A stretch of 64,000 nt of DNA, taken from positions 2,170,001 through 2,234,000 of the forward strand of contig NZ_CP104307.1 of the NCBI RefSeq assembly GCF_025252405.1, in the 5' to 3' direction. The DNA is from Flavobacterium sp. TR2 (lineage in GTDB: Bacteria > Bacteroidota > Bacteroidia > Flavobacteriales > Flavobacteriaceae). The notes below the pieces were generated by a model. The model ran no database searches. It was given only the letters and a program-made list of their open reading frames with translations, and was not told the DNA's origin. Below, piece after piece: positions 55,303 through 62,897 of this stretch; position 1 is the first letter of the stretch; each line of letters starts with the position of its first letter. The position numbers and the translations under genes were made by a program.

Positions 55303-57018
55303 TTAGACCTTCAACGAAAACCAAAACGTGCTCCCCAATCCCAGATTGCTTTCTACGCCAACGCTTCCGTTTTGAGCCTCAATAAATTCTTTGCTGATCG
55401 CCAAACCTAATCCTGTTCCCGATTTTTGGCTTCCCGGAACCTGAAAATATTTATCGAAAACTCTGTCTTTGTATCTTGTGTCAATTCCTTTTCCAGTGTC
55501 AATAACTTGAAAAACCATTTGATTGTTTTCTTGTTTTAGTTTAATGAGAATTGTGCTTTTTTCAGACGAATACCGAATCGCATTCGATAAATAATTAATT
55601 AAAACCCAGCCGGTTTTTTCTGCATCGGCTTTTACATTTTTCAGGTTTTCATCGGCATCAACAACTAACTGAATCTGTTTTTGATCTGCCTGAATTTTTA
55701 CTGCTTCTACAGCATATTTCACAATTTCATGCGGATTGCTTTTGCCAATATTCAGCTGAATATTTCCCGTTTCCAATTGTGATAAATTCAGCAATTCGCC
55801 TGTAATTTTCAGCAAACGCTGACTGTCATCTTTTATACTTTCAACCAATTGTTTCTGGTCGTCGTTCATATCGCCAGTTTTTTCATTTTCAAGCAATTGA
55901 AGACTTAGTTTTATAGATGCAATCGGCGTTTTTAATTCGTGCGAAACGGTGGCAATAAAATTCGTTTTAGCAAAATCCAATTCTTTAAAAAGCGTAATAT
56001 TTCGCAAAATAATTACATCTCCGATATTGATTTCTTTTTCTTCGCCCGTTGGTGTTATGGTAATATTGTGAATTTCTTTTTCAAAATAACTTTCTTTTCC
56101 GTGAGCAAAAATTTTGAGAGGCTGTTTTTTCGGAATTTCAGTTTCTTTCAGGATCAAAGAACGAATCAAATCATTAGAAACCGCCAATTCAGATGCAGGT
56201 TTCCCGATAATATCCTCAGATTTCATACCGATAATTTTCAGCGCTTCATCATTCACAAATAAAACAATTCCTTCATGGTCCAAGCCAATAATAGGATCGT
56301 TCATATTGTTAATGAGCGTTTCCAGTCGTTTTTTCTCAAAAAGAAGTTTATAGACATTGCTGTCATGATATTCTTCGAGTTTTTGCGCCATTGTATTGAA
56401 TGATTTCGCAAGATCTCCAAATTCGCTGTGGCTTGTAAAATGAACACGTTCGGAATAATTTTTATTCGCAATTTCCTTGATACTCAGCGTTAATTCCTTA
56501 ATCGGATTGGCAATATTATTTGGAAGATTAACCAATAAATTAAAAGCAATCAAAAAGCACAAAGAGCCTACAATGGCAATTGATAAATTAGCCGTTTCAG
56601 CCGAATGTTTGGCAATGTCGCTTTTCTGTTTGATGGCGTCCAGATTGAGTTTCATAATCGCAAAAATATCCTGACGAATCTGCGTTTTTACAGCTTCATC
56701 GGTATTATTTTTTGCTAAAAGGACAAAACTGGCTTTCAGCTTTTCGGTGGCTTGTTTTTCACCTGGTTCTGTAATATTTCGGGTCTGCTTTTCGAGATTT
56801 TCCTCAAAATCCTGAATCGTTTTTTTTGACCCAGATTTCATTCCGTCCAAAGCCAAAATCATATTTCGCGAATATTCCAGGGTATTATAATTGGATTTCA
56901 GGATATTCTCAGTGTCCTGCTTAATCAGAAAAACCGAATAAGCACTCACTAACGAGAGAATGATGATCATTAAAAATAACAATCCAACACCCAGATTCAA
57001 TTTGGTTTTAATTCTCAT
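55303..57018 (-). CDS. HAMP-PAS sensor histidine kinase of the kdp cluster
   Basis: 571 residues. Two membrane helices (about 8-32 and 146-166) flank a helical sensor region; then HAMP (about 164-218), PAS (about 230-340), HisKA with H360 (ATVSHELKTPIASIKLSL) and HATPase with NYLSNAIRYS, DTGKGI and GTGLGLAISKEF. It follows the stand-alone KdpD sensor domain gene in the kdp operon, so it probably replaces the kinase half of classical KdpD. Classical KdpD has four membrane helices and no HAMP or PAS. No KdpE response-regulator gene is in the window. Confidence 0.9.
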   Translation of the reverse strand: MRIKTKLNLGVGLLFLMIIILSLVSAYSVFLIKQDTENILKSNYNTLEYSRNMILALDGMKSGSKKTIQDFEENLEKQTRNITEPGEKQATEKLKASFVLLAKNNTDEAVKTQIRQDIFAIMKLNLDAIKQKSDIAKHSAETANLSIAIVGSLCFLIAFNLLVNLPNNIANPIKELTLSIKEIANKNYSERVHFTSHSEFGDLAKSFNTMAQKLEEYHDSNVYKLLFEKKRLETLINNMNDPIIGLDHEGIVLFVNDEALKIIGMKSEDIIGKPASELAVSNDLIRSLILKETEIPKKQPLKIFAHGKESYFEKEIHNITITPTGEEKEINIGDVIILRNITLFKELDFAKTNFIATVSHELKTPIASIKLSLQLLENEKTGDMNDDQKQLVESIKDDSQRLLKITGELLNLSQLETGNIQLNIGKSNPHEIVKYAVEAVKIQADQKQIQLVVDADENLKNVKADAEKTGWVLINYLSNAIRYSSEKSTILIKLKQENNQMVFQVIDTGKGIDTRYKDRVFDKYFQVPGSQKSGTGLGLAISKEFIEAQNGSVGVESNLGLGSTFWFSLKV

Positions 57019-57048
57019 TTTTTAAAAACATTTAATTTCTTTTTTGGG

Positions 57049-57265
57049 AACCATATAAGTTATATAAGTTCATTTAAATTGCGGACGTGGAGTTTAACCG
57101 CAAAGGGTGCAAAGGTTTCGCAAAGCACACAAAGATTAGAGACAAAACTTTGCGCCCTTGCGACTTTGCGTGCAAAAATTCCAGCGAACTTTGCGTAAAT
57201 CCTTGCGCCCTTTGAGGTTAAATTAAGCAGCCTCGTTTAAATGAACTTATATAACTTATATGGTT
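57049..57265. repeat. MITE-like element with 30-bp perfect terminal inverted repeats (kdpD-kinase junction)
   Basis: 217 bp. The terminal arms 57049-57078 (AACCATATAAGTTATATAAG...) and 57236-57265 are exact 30-nt complements. An inner, nearly complementary pair (57093-57115 with 57201-57222; TTTAACCNCAAAGGG) and several CTTTGCG/CGCAAAG units continue the fold. No reading frame inside, so it is non-autonomous at best. It starts 30 bp beyond the kinase start codon and ends 11 bp from the kdpD stop. No target-site duplication is obvious. Confidence 0.85.
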
Positions 57266-57275
57266 TAAAAATTTT

Positions 57276-58400
57276 TCAAGACAGAATAACAAGATCTACG
57301 TTTGACAAAGACAATTTGTTCAGCAAACGTCTAAAAATTGTTGTAGACAAAATTACTTTAAACAAATTAAAATGCGGTTTCCCGATACATACAGTTGTAA
57401 TTTGTTTTTCTTCTACCGTTTTCAAAATAGCATCCGTAATATTCGAATTTTCAACTTTAATAACTTCCGCTCCCAATTGCACAGCGAGTTTAAAGTTATT
57501 AATTAAATGTCTTTGTTTGTCGAGTGCAATTCTATTACTGCTTTCTTTTGGTGTTTCTACATACAAAACATACCAAGATCCGTTGTAATAAGTTGCCAAT
57601 CGTGCCGCTTTTCTAATGATAATTTTGGCCGTTTTTTCATTACTGCTAATGCAAGCCAACAATTTTTCGTGCCGTAAAGCGTGTAAGTTTGGAACTTCGC
57701 TTTCTACTTTTCGAACCACCTGACTGGCGACTTCTTTCAAAGCCAATTCGCGTAATTGAAGAATCTGTTCTGATTTGAAGAAATTTGCCAAAGCGGTCGG
57801 AATTTTATCTGCCGTATAAATTTTTCCTTCCTTCAAACGCGCAATCAAATCTTCCGAAGTCAAATCGATATTGACAACTTCATCTGCCAGACGCAGCACG
57901 TTGTCGGGAATTCGTTCCTGAACATCAATATTGGTAATCCGTTTTACATCTTCGTTTAAACTCTCAATATGCTGAATATTAACTGCGGAAATCACATTAA
58001 TTCCAGCATCCAAAATCTCCAGAACATCCTGCCAGCGTTTTTCATTTTTGCTTCCTTCAACATTGGTATGCGCCAATTCATCAACGATAACCACTTCTGG
58101 TCTAAGGTTGATGATTGCCTGAACATCGAGTTCTTCGAGTTGTTTTCCTTTATAAAAAATAGTCCGCCTCGGAATAATCGGCAGACCGGCCAATAACTCA
58201 TGGGTTTCCTTCCGCATATGCGTTTCGATGTAGCCAATTTTGACATCGATTCCGTTTTTCAATAACGAATGCGCTTCCTGAAGCATACGAAAAGTTTTGC
58301 CCACACCGGCGCTCATCCCAATGTAGATTTTAAATTTCCCTTTCCGAGATTTCTGAATCAAATCCAGAAAATGCTGTGCGTTATTATTTTCGTTTTCCAT
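57276..58400 (-). CDS. kdpD: Stand-alone KdpD sensor domain (KdpD N-terminal plus universal-stress domain)
   Basis: 374 residues from ATG 58400 (MENENNNAQHFLDLIQKSRKG); a Met six codons earlier lies inside an inverted repeat. Residues 20-225 are the KdpD sensor domain with Walker A GMSAGVGKT (28-36), IGYIETHMRKET and VVIVDELAHTN. Residues about 245-374 are a UspA-like domain (LACISSNEKTAKIIIRKAARLA). The membrane and kinase halves of E. coli KdpD are missing here and are supplied by a separate gene below. It probably senses intracellular K+ or ATP/c-di-AMP for control of the Kdp pump. Confidence 0.9.
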   Translation of the reverse strand: MENENNNAQHFLDLIQKSRKGKFKIYIGMSAGVGKTFRMLQEAHSLLKNGIDVKIGYIETHMRKETHELLAGLPIIPRRTIFYKGKQLEELDVQAIINLRPEVVIVDELAHTNVEGSKNEKRWQDVLEILDAGINVISAVNIQHIESLNEDVKRITNIDVQERIPDNVLRLADEVVNIDLTSEDLIARLKEGKIYTADKIPTALANFFKSEQILQLRELALKEVASQVVRKVESEVPNLHALRHEKLLACISSNEKTAKIIIRKAARLATYYNGSWYVLYVETPKESSNRIALDKQRHLINNFKLAVQLGAEVIKVENSNITDAILKTVEEKQITTVCIGKPHFNLFKVILSTTIFRRLLNKLSLSNVDLVILS

Positions 58401-58413
58401 GTTTTTTGGTTTA

Positions 58414-58531
58414 ACCATTAAGAGATTTAGGAAGTTAAGTTTTTCTTTGTCCAGAGAGCATTAAGCTTAATGTTCTCTATTCTAGATTAAGGTCAGGTGC
58501 TACAACTTAATTCTCTTAATCTCTTAATGGT
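58414..58531. repeat. Inverted-repeat element at the porin-kdpD junction
   Basis: 118 bp. Arms 58414-58440 and 58505-58531 match at 23 of 27 positions (ACCATTAAGAGATT core). A perfect inner palindrome CATTAAGCTTAATG sits in the middle, flanked by AGAGA / TCTCT-like bases. No coding potential. Confidence 0.78.
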
Positions 58532-58546
58532 AAAAAAAATTAATGT

Positions 58547-59623
58547 TTAGAAAGAAATCGCCAACGAAGTTGTGACGAATGTATTAGTATCTGTTGGCAG
58601 ATTATTTCTTGTGAAGATTTCATCTTTACTCGAAAGGTTTCTTGCTTCAATTCTAAACATAACATTATCAGTGATTAAGTAATCAAAGTTAGCTGAAAAT
58701 CCGTAAGTTTTGAAACCGTTTGGAGTTTCAGTTGCGATAATTACCCCTTTTTCATCACTATAATATTCACCACGCGCTGCAAGCTGAATTTTGTCTGTCG
58801 GTTTGTACTGCAGAATCAGAACAGGAGCGAACCAAACATCGTATTTCTCACTTCCTTTAGCCGATTGCTGCGAACCAATATCAAATCCAGTTGTTAAATT
58901 TACCTTTTCGGCCACTTTAAACTGTCCGTAGAAATTATTAAAGTAACGCCATTTTTTGTCAATATCTGGCTGTTCGTTTCCAATATAAGTGCTCCAGTTC
59001 AAAACAATCCGATCAGATGGTTTGTAGGTAACCTGTGTTCCAAAAGCAGGCGTTTGATTGCCGTCAATTTTCTGAATTCTCTGCCAGCCGTTCAAATACA
59101 TTGCCGCCAAATACCATTTTCCAGAATCAGTTGTATAGCCAATTTTAACTCCCGCTTCGTAATAAGGAGAATTCTCGGCCAAAATGCTTCGGGTTAAATT
59201 GGCACAATCTTTCCCGATTGCACTTTCAAAACCAATATGCGAAGGCATAATTCCCGCATCAATCCATAGATCGTGTTTTTGCGAAATCTTCACGCCAACA
59301 TTGGCTTCATAAACATTTTGCAGCAAATCCTGCTCAGCCGACATATTATATTGTGCATAAGTTCCCGCCATCAGTGCCAAATTCGCTCGGACATTTCCTT
59401 TTGAATAATTCATTTTCGCCAAACCTAAATTCAGGTTTACTTCATTGCTTCGATTATAATTATAAAAAAAGCCCGGTTTTGTATGATTCTCTGGTTTCCC
59501 AAAATCATAACTGTAATAAGCGTCTATATATCCAGAAAACGTAAACGGACTTTTAGATTCTTCCTGTGCGTGTAAATTGCCAAAACCAAAAGCGATTAAA
59601 GCAGTAAGTATTATTTTTTTCAT
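58547..59623 (-). CDS. Outer-membrane porin of the kdp operon (BBP2/OmpL-like)
   Basis: 358 residues with a signal peptide (MKKIILTALIAFGFGNLHAQ). Alternating beta strands with many aromatic residues and a final strand TFVTTSLAISF (terminal Phe) mark a beta barrel. Patterns such as FTFSGYIDAYYSYDF and DAGIMPSHIGFESAIGKDCANLTRSIL fit the putative beta-barrel porin-2 family found with kdp genes in Bacteroidota. It may let potassium or small solutes cross the outer membrane; that role is inferred from context. Its start abuts a 22-bp repeat. Confidence 0.85.
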   Translation of the reverse strand: MKKIILTALIAFGFGNLHAQEESKSPFTFSGYIDAYYSYDFGKPENHTKPGFFYNYNRSNEVNLNLGLAKMNYSKGNVRANLALMAGTYAQYNMSAEQDLLQNVYEANVGVKISQKHDLWIDAGIMPSHIGFESAIGKDCANLTRSILAENSPYYEAGVKIGYTTDSGKWYLAAMYLNGWQRIQKIDGNQTPAFGTQVTYKPSDRIVLNWSTYIGNEQPDIDKKWRYFNNFYGQFKVAEKVNLTTGFDIGSQQSAKGSEKYDVWFAPVLILQYKPTDKIQLAARGEYYSDEKGVIIATETPNGFKTYGFSANFDYLITDNVMFRIEARNLSSKDEIFTRNNLPTDTNTFVTTSLAISF

Positions 59624-59625
59624 AT

Positions 59626-59647
59626 GTCATTGCGAGGAACGAAGCAA
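59626..59647. repeat. 22-bp direct repeat, copy 1
   Basis: GTCATTGCGAGGAACGAAGC plus AA, identical to 59870-59891. It begins 3 bp from the porin start codon, so it forms part of its leader. From memory, this string is a common dispersed repeat of Bacteroidota genomes. Confidence 0.9.
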
Positions 59648-59686
59648 TCGTCCTCTTAATTAAATTATTTATAAGTAGATTTTTTA

Positions 59687-59777
59687 GGAGCTATTTCCCG
59701 CTATCCGTTTCAATCTTTTGTGTCTCGTTAAAGAAACGAGACACAAAAGGATTTCCACTACTATCGGGGCTAGGGCA
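59687..59777 (-). ncRNA. Structured RNA-like repeat element, copy 2 (Flavo-1 RNA candidate)
   Basis: Minus-strand order: TAGCCCCGATAGTAGTGG, ATCCTTTT, a perfect 15-bp hairpin (59715-59729 with 59735-59749), AAAAGATTGAAACGGATAGC, GGGAAATAGCTCC. CCCG of the 5' flank can pair with CGGG of the 3' flank. The flanks match copy 1 at 46.6 kb while the paired positions differ in a compensatory way. Same strand as the kdp genes, between kdpC and the porin, so it may lie within their transcript. Confidence 0.65.
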
Positions 59778-59803
59778 TTTGGGGTAAAAAAGGCGTTTAG
59801 TAT

Positions 59804-59830
59804 CCTAACAGGTTTTCAAAACCTGTTAGG
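59804..59830. repeat. Covarying palindrome family, copy 1
   Basis: CCTAACAGGTTTT-C-AAAACCTGTTAGG: 13-bp perfect arms with a 1-nt centre. Same family as 59918-59950 and 60612-60642. Confidence 0.9.
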
Positions 59831-59869
59831 TATTTAATTTTTAAAGTTTAGTTTTTATCGCCAAAGTTT

Positions 59870-59891
59870 GTCATTGCGAGGAACGAAGCAA
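59870..59891. repeat. 22-bp direct repeat, copy 2
   Basis: Identical to 59626-59647 in the same orientation, 222 bp further on. The two copies flank the RNA-like element and one palindrome, which could mark a past insertion or recombination. Confidence 0.9.
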
Positions 59892-59917
59892 CCACATTTG
59901 CAAAGTCAACCTTTGCC

Positions 59918-59950
59918 AAACCCGACAGGTTTTCAAAACCTGTCGGGTTT
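59918..59950. repeat. Covarying palindrome family, copy 2
   Basis: 16-bp perfect arms (AAACCCGACAGGTTTT and complement) with a 1-nt centre, starting 10 bp after the kdpC stop. Could also act as a hairpin at the kdpC mRNA end. Confidence 0.9.
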
Positions 59951-59959
59951 AAAAACGTA

Positions 59960-60511
59960 CTACTTTAATTGATCCAAAGCCACATTCAACTCCAAAACAT
60001 TAACCGTTTCAGGACCAACAACAGCCGAATTAATTTTAGACTCCACCAAAGCTTTTACTTTAGCTTCAGCTAATTTTCTTTCCTTGGCAATTCGTTTCAC
60101 CTGAATCAAAGCGCCTTGTGGAGAAACATTCGGATCTAAACCACTTCCTGAAGCCGTTACCATATCAGCAGGAATATCAGATTTTTTCAAGTACGGGTGA
60201 ACCAGTAAAAGCGTATCAATTCTTTTTTGAACCAAAGCCAAATATTCAGCATTGCTTGGGCCTTTGTTGCTTCCGGCACTTCCGGCAGCATTATAATCAA
60301 CCGCTGAAGGTCTTCCCCAGAAATAATTCGATTTGTCGAACTTCTGACCAATTTTTTGATAACCAACTACTTTTCCGTTAACCGAAATCGTTTCTCCTTT
60401 TCCTTGATTAGGAGCAATTTGTGCGATTCCGTAAATCGCAAGAGGGTAAATAACTGCTAGTAAGATTAAAGTAACCGCAGTAAGTTTTAGTATAGAAAAT
60501 ATTGTTTTCAT
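59960..60511 (-). CDS. kdpC: Potassium-transporting ATPase subunit KdpC
   Basis: 183 residues from ATG 60511 (MKTIFSILKLTAVTLILLAVIYPLAIYGIAQ, one membrane helix at about 8-30). The frame stays open to 60589 but that part is a repeat. Family motifs: FWGRPSAVDYNAAGSAGSNKGPSN, DIPADMVTASGSGLDPNVSPQGALIQVKRIA and the C-terminal VNVLELNVALDQL. It is the periplasmic-facing accessory subunit of the KdpFABC K+ pump. Lies downstream of kdpB, separated by about 137 bp of repeats. Confidence 0.96.
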   Translation of the reverse strand: MKTIFSILKLTAVTLILLAVIYPLAIYGIAQIAPNQGKGETISVNGKVVGYQKIGQKFDKSNYFWGRPSAVDYNAAGSAGSNKGPSNAEYLALVQKRIDTLLLVHPYLKKSDIPADMVTASGSGLDPNVSPQGALIQVKRIAKERKLAEAKVKALVESKINSAVVGPETVNVLELNVALDQLK

Positions 60512-60521
60512 TTTTTTGTTT

Positions 60522-60570
60522 GAGGTTCTAAGGTTCTGAGATGCTGAGGTTCTAAGTTTTGTTCTTAGAA
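60522..60570. repeat. Degenerate GAGGTTCTAAG repeats upstream of kdpC
   Basis: GAGGTTCTAAG occurs at 60522-60532 and 60546-60556, with related TTCTGAGATGCTGAG between. TTCTAAG (60550-60556) can pair with CTTAGAA (60564-60570). An upstream extension of the kdpC frame reads through this, so those residues are not real protein. Confidence 0.7.
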
Positions 60571-60611
60571 GTGAGTAAGTCATCACCAATATTTTTATTT
60601 GAGTTTTTGTG

Positions 60612-60642
60612 AACCTGACAGGTTTTAAAAACCTGTCAGGTT
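60612..60642. repeat. Covarying palindrome family, copy 3
   Basis: AACCTGACAGGTTTT-A-AAAACCTGTCAGGTT: 15-bp perfect arms. Lies 7 bp after the kdpB stop, between kdpB and kdpC; no T-tract on the coding strand. Confidence 0.9.
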
Positions 60643-60648
60643 TAATTT

Positions 60649-62706
60649 TTATATGAAAAGTGCGACAACTAAATCAATTACTTTAATTCCAATAAAAGGA
60701 ACAATCAGCCCGCCCAAGCCATAAATCAAAAGATTGCGTTTTAAAATGGCGCTCGCTCCAATCGGGCGGTATTCCACTCCTTTCAGCGCAAGCGGAATCA
60801 AAATCGGAATGATAATCGCATTGAAAATTACAGCCGATAAAATGGCACTTTCAGGACTGTGCAAATGCATAATATTCAAACCTTGCAACGCTGGAATCGC
60901 AGTAATAAAAAGCGCAGGAACAATTGCAAAGTATTTAGCAACGTCATTGGCAATTGAAAAAGTCGTCAAAGTTCCGCGGGTCATTAAAAGCTGTTTTCCA
61001 ATTTCGACAATCTCGATTAGTTTCGTTGGGTCATTATCAAGATCGACCATGTTTCCTGCTTCTTTCGCCGCTTGAGTTCCGCTGTTCATCGCAACACCAA
61101 CATTCGCTTGCGCAAGGGCAGGAGCGTCATTTGTTCCGTCGCCCATCATGGCAACCAAACGTCCTTCGGCCTGTTCTTTTCTGATGTAATTCATTTTATC
61201 CTCAGGCTTAGCTTCGGCAATAAAATCATCAACACCTGCTTTTTCAGCGATAAATTTAGCTGTAAGCGGATTATCTCCTGTAACCATTACCGTTTTGATT
61301 CCCATTCTGCGCAAGCGCTCAAAACGTTCTTTCATTCCGGTTTTGATGATATCTTGCAATTCGATTACACCTTGAATTTCATTGTTTTTAATGACTACTA
61401 AAGGAGTTCCTCCGTTCGATGAAATCGTGATGACTTGTTGAGCAGTATCCTCAGGAAAAGCATTTCCGGCTTGTTCTGCAATATTTCTTGCAGCATCTTG
61501 TGCACCTTTTCGAATGTTAGTTCCGTCTTTTAATACGACTCCGGAAGTTCTGGTTTCAGCAGTAAATTTGATGGTGTGTGCGATGTCAGAAGTAGTTTGT
61601 AAAGAGCTGGCTTTCGTCTCACTTTTTACATCTATTATTTCACTCAACTCGAGAATACTTTTTCCTTCCGGAGTATCATCTGCAAGTGAACTTAAAACAG
61701 CCGATTTTACAAAATCATCAAAAGAAATTCCTTTTGTCGGATAAAAATTGGTTGCTTTTCTATTTCCAATGGTGATGGTACCCGTTTTGTCCAAAAGTAA
61801 AACGTCAATATCTCCAGCAGTTTCGACCGCTTTCCCCGATTTTGTAATCACGTTGGCACGCAACGCTCTGTCCATTCCCGCAATACCAATTGCAGAAAGC
61901 AAACCTCCAATTGTGGTTGGAATCAAACAAACGAATAACGCAATAAAAGCGGCAATTGTAATAGGAGCGTTGGCATAGTCGGCAAATGGTTTTAGCGTAA
62001 CGCACACAATTACGAAGATTAAAGTAAAAGCAGCCAACAAAATAGTCAGAGCAATTTCGTTTGGTGTTTTCTGACGGCTTGCACCTTCAACCAAAGCAAT
62101 CATTTTGTCTAAGAAACTTTCGCCAGGCTCAGAAGTTACCTTTACTTTTATTTTATCAGATAATACTTTTGTCCCTCCTGTAACGGAAGATTTGTCTCCG
62201 CCAGCTTCACGAATCACAGGAGCGCTTTCTCCGGTAATGGCACTTTCGTCAATTGTTGCCAGACCTTCGATAATTTCTCCGTCAGCAGCAATTAAATCGC
62301 CTGCTTCGCAAATGAAAATATCGTCTCTTTTTAATGCCGAAGAACTTACATTTTTAATTTCTCCGTTTGGCAGAATCTGTCTTGCAGGAGTTTCTTCGCG
62401 TGTTTTTCTTAAACTGTCGGCTTGCGCTTTTCCTCTGGCTTCGGCAATGGCTTCGGCGAAATTGGCAAACAAAAGTGTTGCAAACAAAATTAGAAAAACA
62501 ATGAAATTATAAATAAAACTTCCCTGATCGCTTGCGCCCATTAATATGGAAACACAAACAGCAAACATAATGGCAGTTCCTATTTCTACGGTAAACATTA
62601 CCGGATTTTTGATCATCATTTTTGGATTCAGCTTCACAAAAGACTGCACTAAGGCTTCTTTTACCTGTTTGCTTTCAAACAATGATGTGGATTTTGTAGT
62701 AGTCAT
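60649..62706 (-). CDS. kdpB: Potassium-transporting ATPase ATP-binding subunit KdpB
   Basis: 685 residues, full length for a P1A-type ATPase. Actuator motif TGESAPV, phosphorylated D306 in [16 protein letters not shown], nucleotide-binding region KGAQDAARN, hinge [31 protein letters not shown] and [21 protein letters not shown]. About seven membrane helices. It hydrolyses ATP to drive K+ uptake through KdpA at low external K+. Between kdpA (191-bp gap with a MITE-like element) and kdpC. Confidence 0.98.
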   Translation of the reverse strand: MTTTKSTSLFESKQVKEALVQSFVKLNPKMMIKNPVMFTVEIGTAIMFAVCVSILMGASDQGSFIYNFIVFLILFATLLFANFAEAIAEARGKAQADSLRKTREETPARQILPNGEIKNVSSSALKRDDIFICEAGDLIAADGEIIEGLATIDESAITGESAPVIREAGGDKSSVTGGTKVLSDKIKVKVTSEPGESFLDKMIALVEGASRQKTPNEIALTILLAAFTLIFVIVCVTLKPFADYANAPITIAAFIALFVCLIPTTIGGLLSAIGIAGMDRALRANVITKSGKAVETAGDIDVLLLDKTGTITIGNRKATNFYPTKGISFDDFVKSAVLSSLADDTPEGKSILELSEIIDVKSETKASSLQTTSDIAHTIKFTAETRTSGVVLKDGTNIRKGAQDAARNIAEQAGNAFPEDTAQQVITISSNGGTPLVVIKNNEIQGVIELQDIIKTGMKERFERLRRMGIKTVMVTGDNPLTAKFIAEKAGVDDFIAEAKPEDKMNYIRKEQAEGRLVAMMGDGTNDAPALAQANVGVAMNSGTQAAKEAGNMVDLDNDPTKLIEIVEIGKQLLMTRGTLTTFSIANDVAKYFAIVPALFITAIPALQGLNIMHLHSPESAILSAVIFNAIIIPILIPLALKGVEYRPIGASAILKRNLLIYGLGGLIVPFIGIKVIDLVVALFI

Positions 62707-62730
62707 TTCTTTATATTATTTAGTTGACTT

Positions 62731-62872
62731 TTTTAAACACATAGAAACATAGATTTTACTTTGTGGTAAAGGCGTTTCACTTGGATCAACACACATAGCT
62801 ATGTGTTAGAAACTAGTTTCTTTTGATTTTCTTTTTTAGTTAAGAAAAATCTATGTTTCTATGTGTTTAAAA
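62731..62872. repeat. MITE-like element with 27-bp perfect terminal inverted repeats (kdpA-kdpB junction)
   Basis: 142 bp. Arms 62731-62757 (TTTTAAACACATAGAAACAT...) and 62846-62872 are exact 27-nt complements. Two inner palindromes: ACACATAGCTATGTGT (62791-62806) and GAAACTAGTTTC (62809-62820). No coding frame. On the kdp mRNA it would form one long hairpin ahead of kdpB. Confidence 0.87.
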
Positions 62873-62897
62873 TATTTTCAGCATTGAAAAATGAGTT

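Noticed and set aside
61748..62512. Plus-strand open frames opposite kdpB
   Set aside because: They mirror the codon pattern of kdpB and show no independent coding features.
57049..62872. CRISPR array in the repeat-rich kdp region
   Set aside because: The repeats are of different families, mostly palindromic, and lack regular spacing or unique equal-length spacers.
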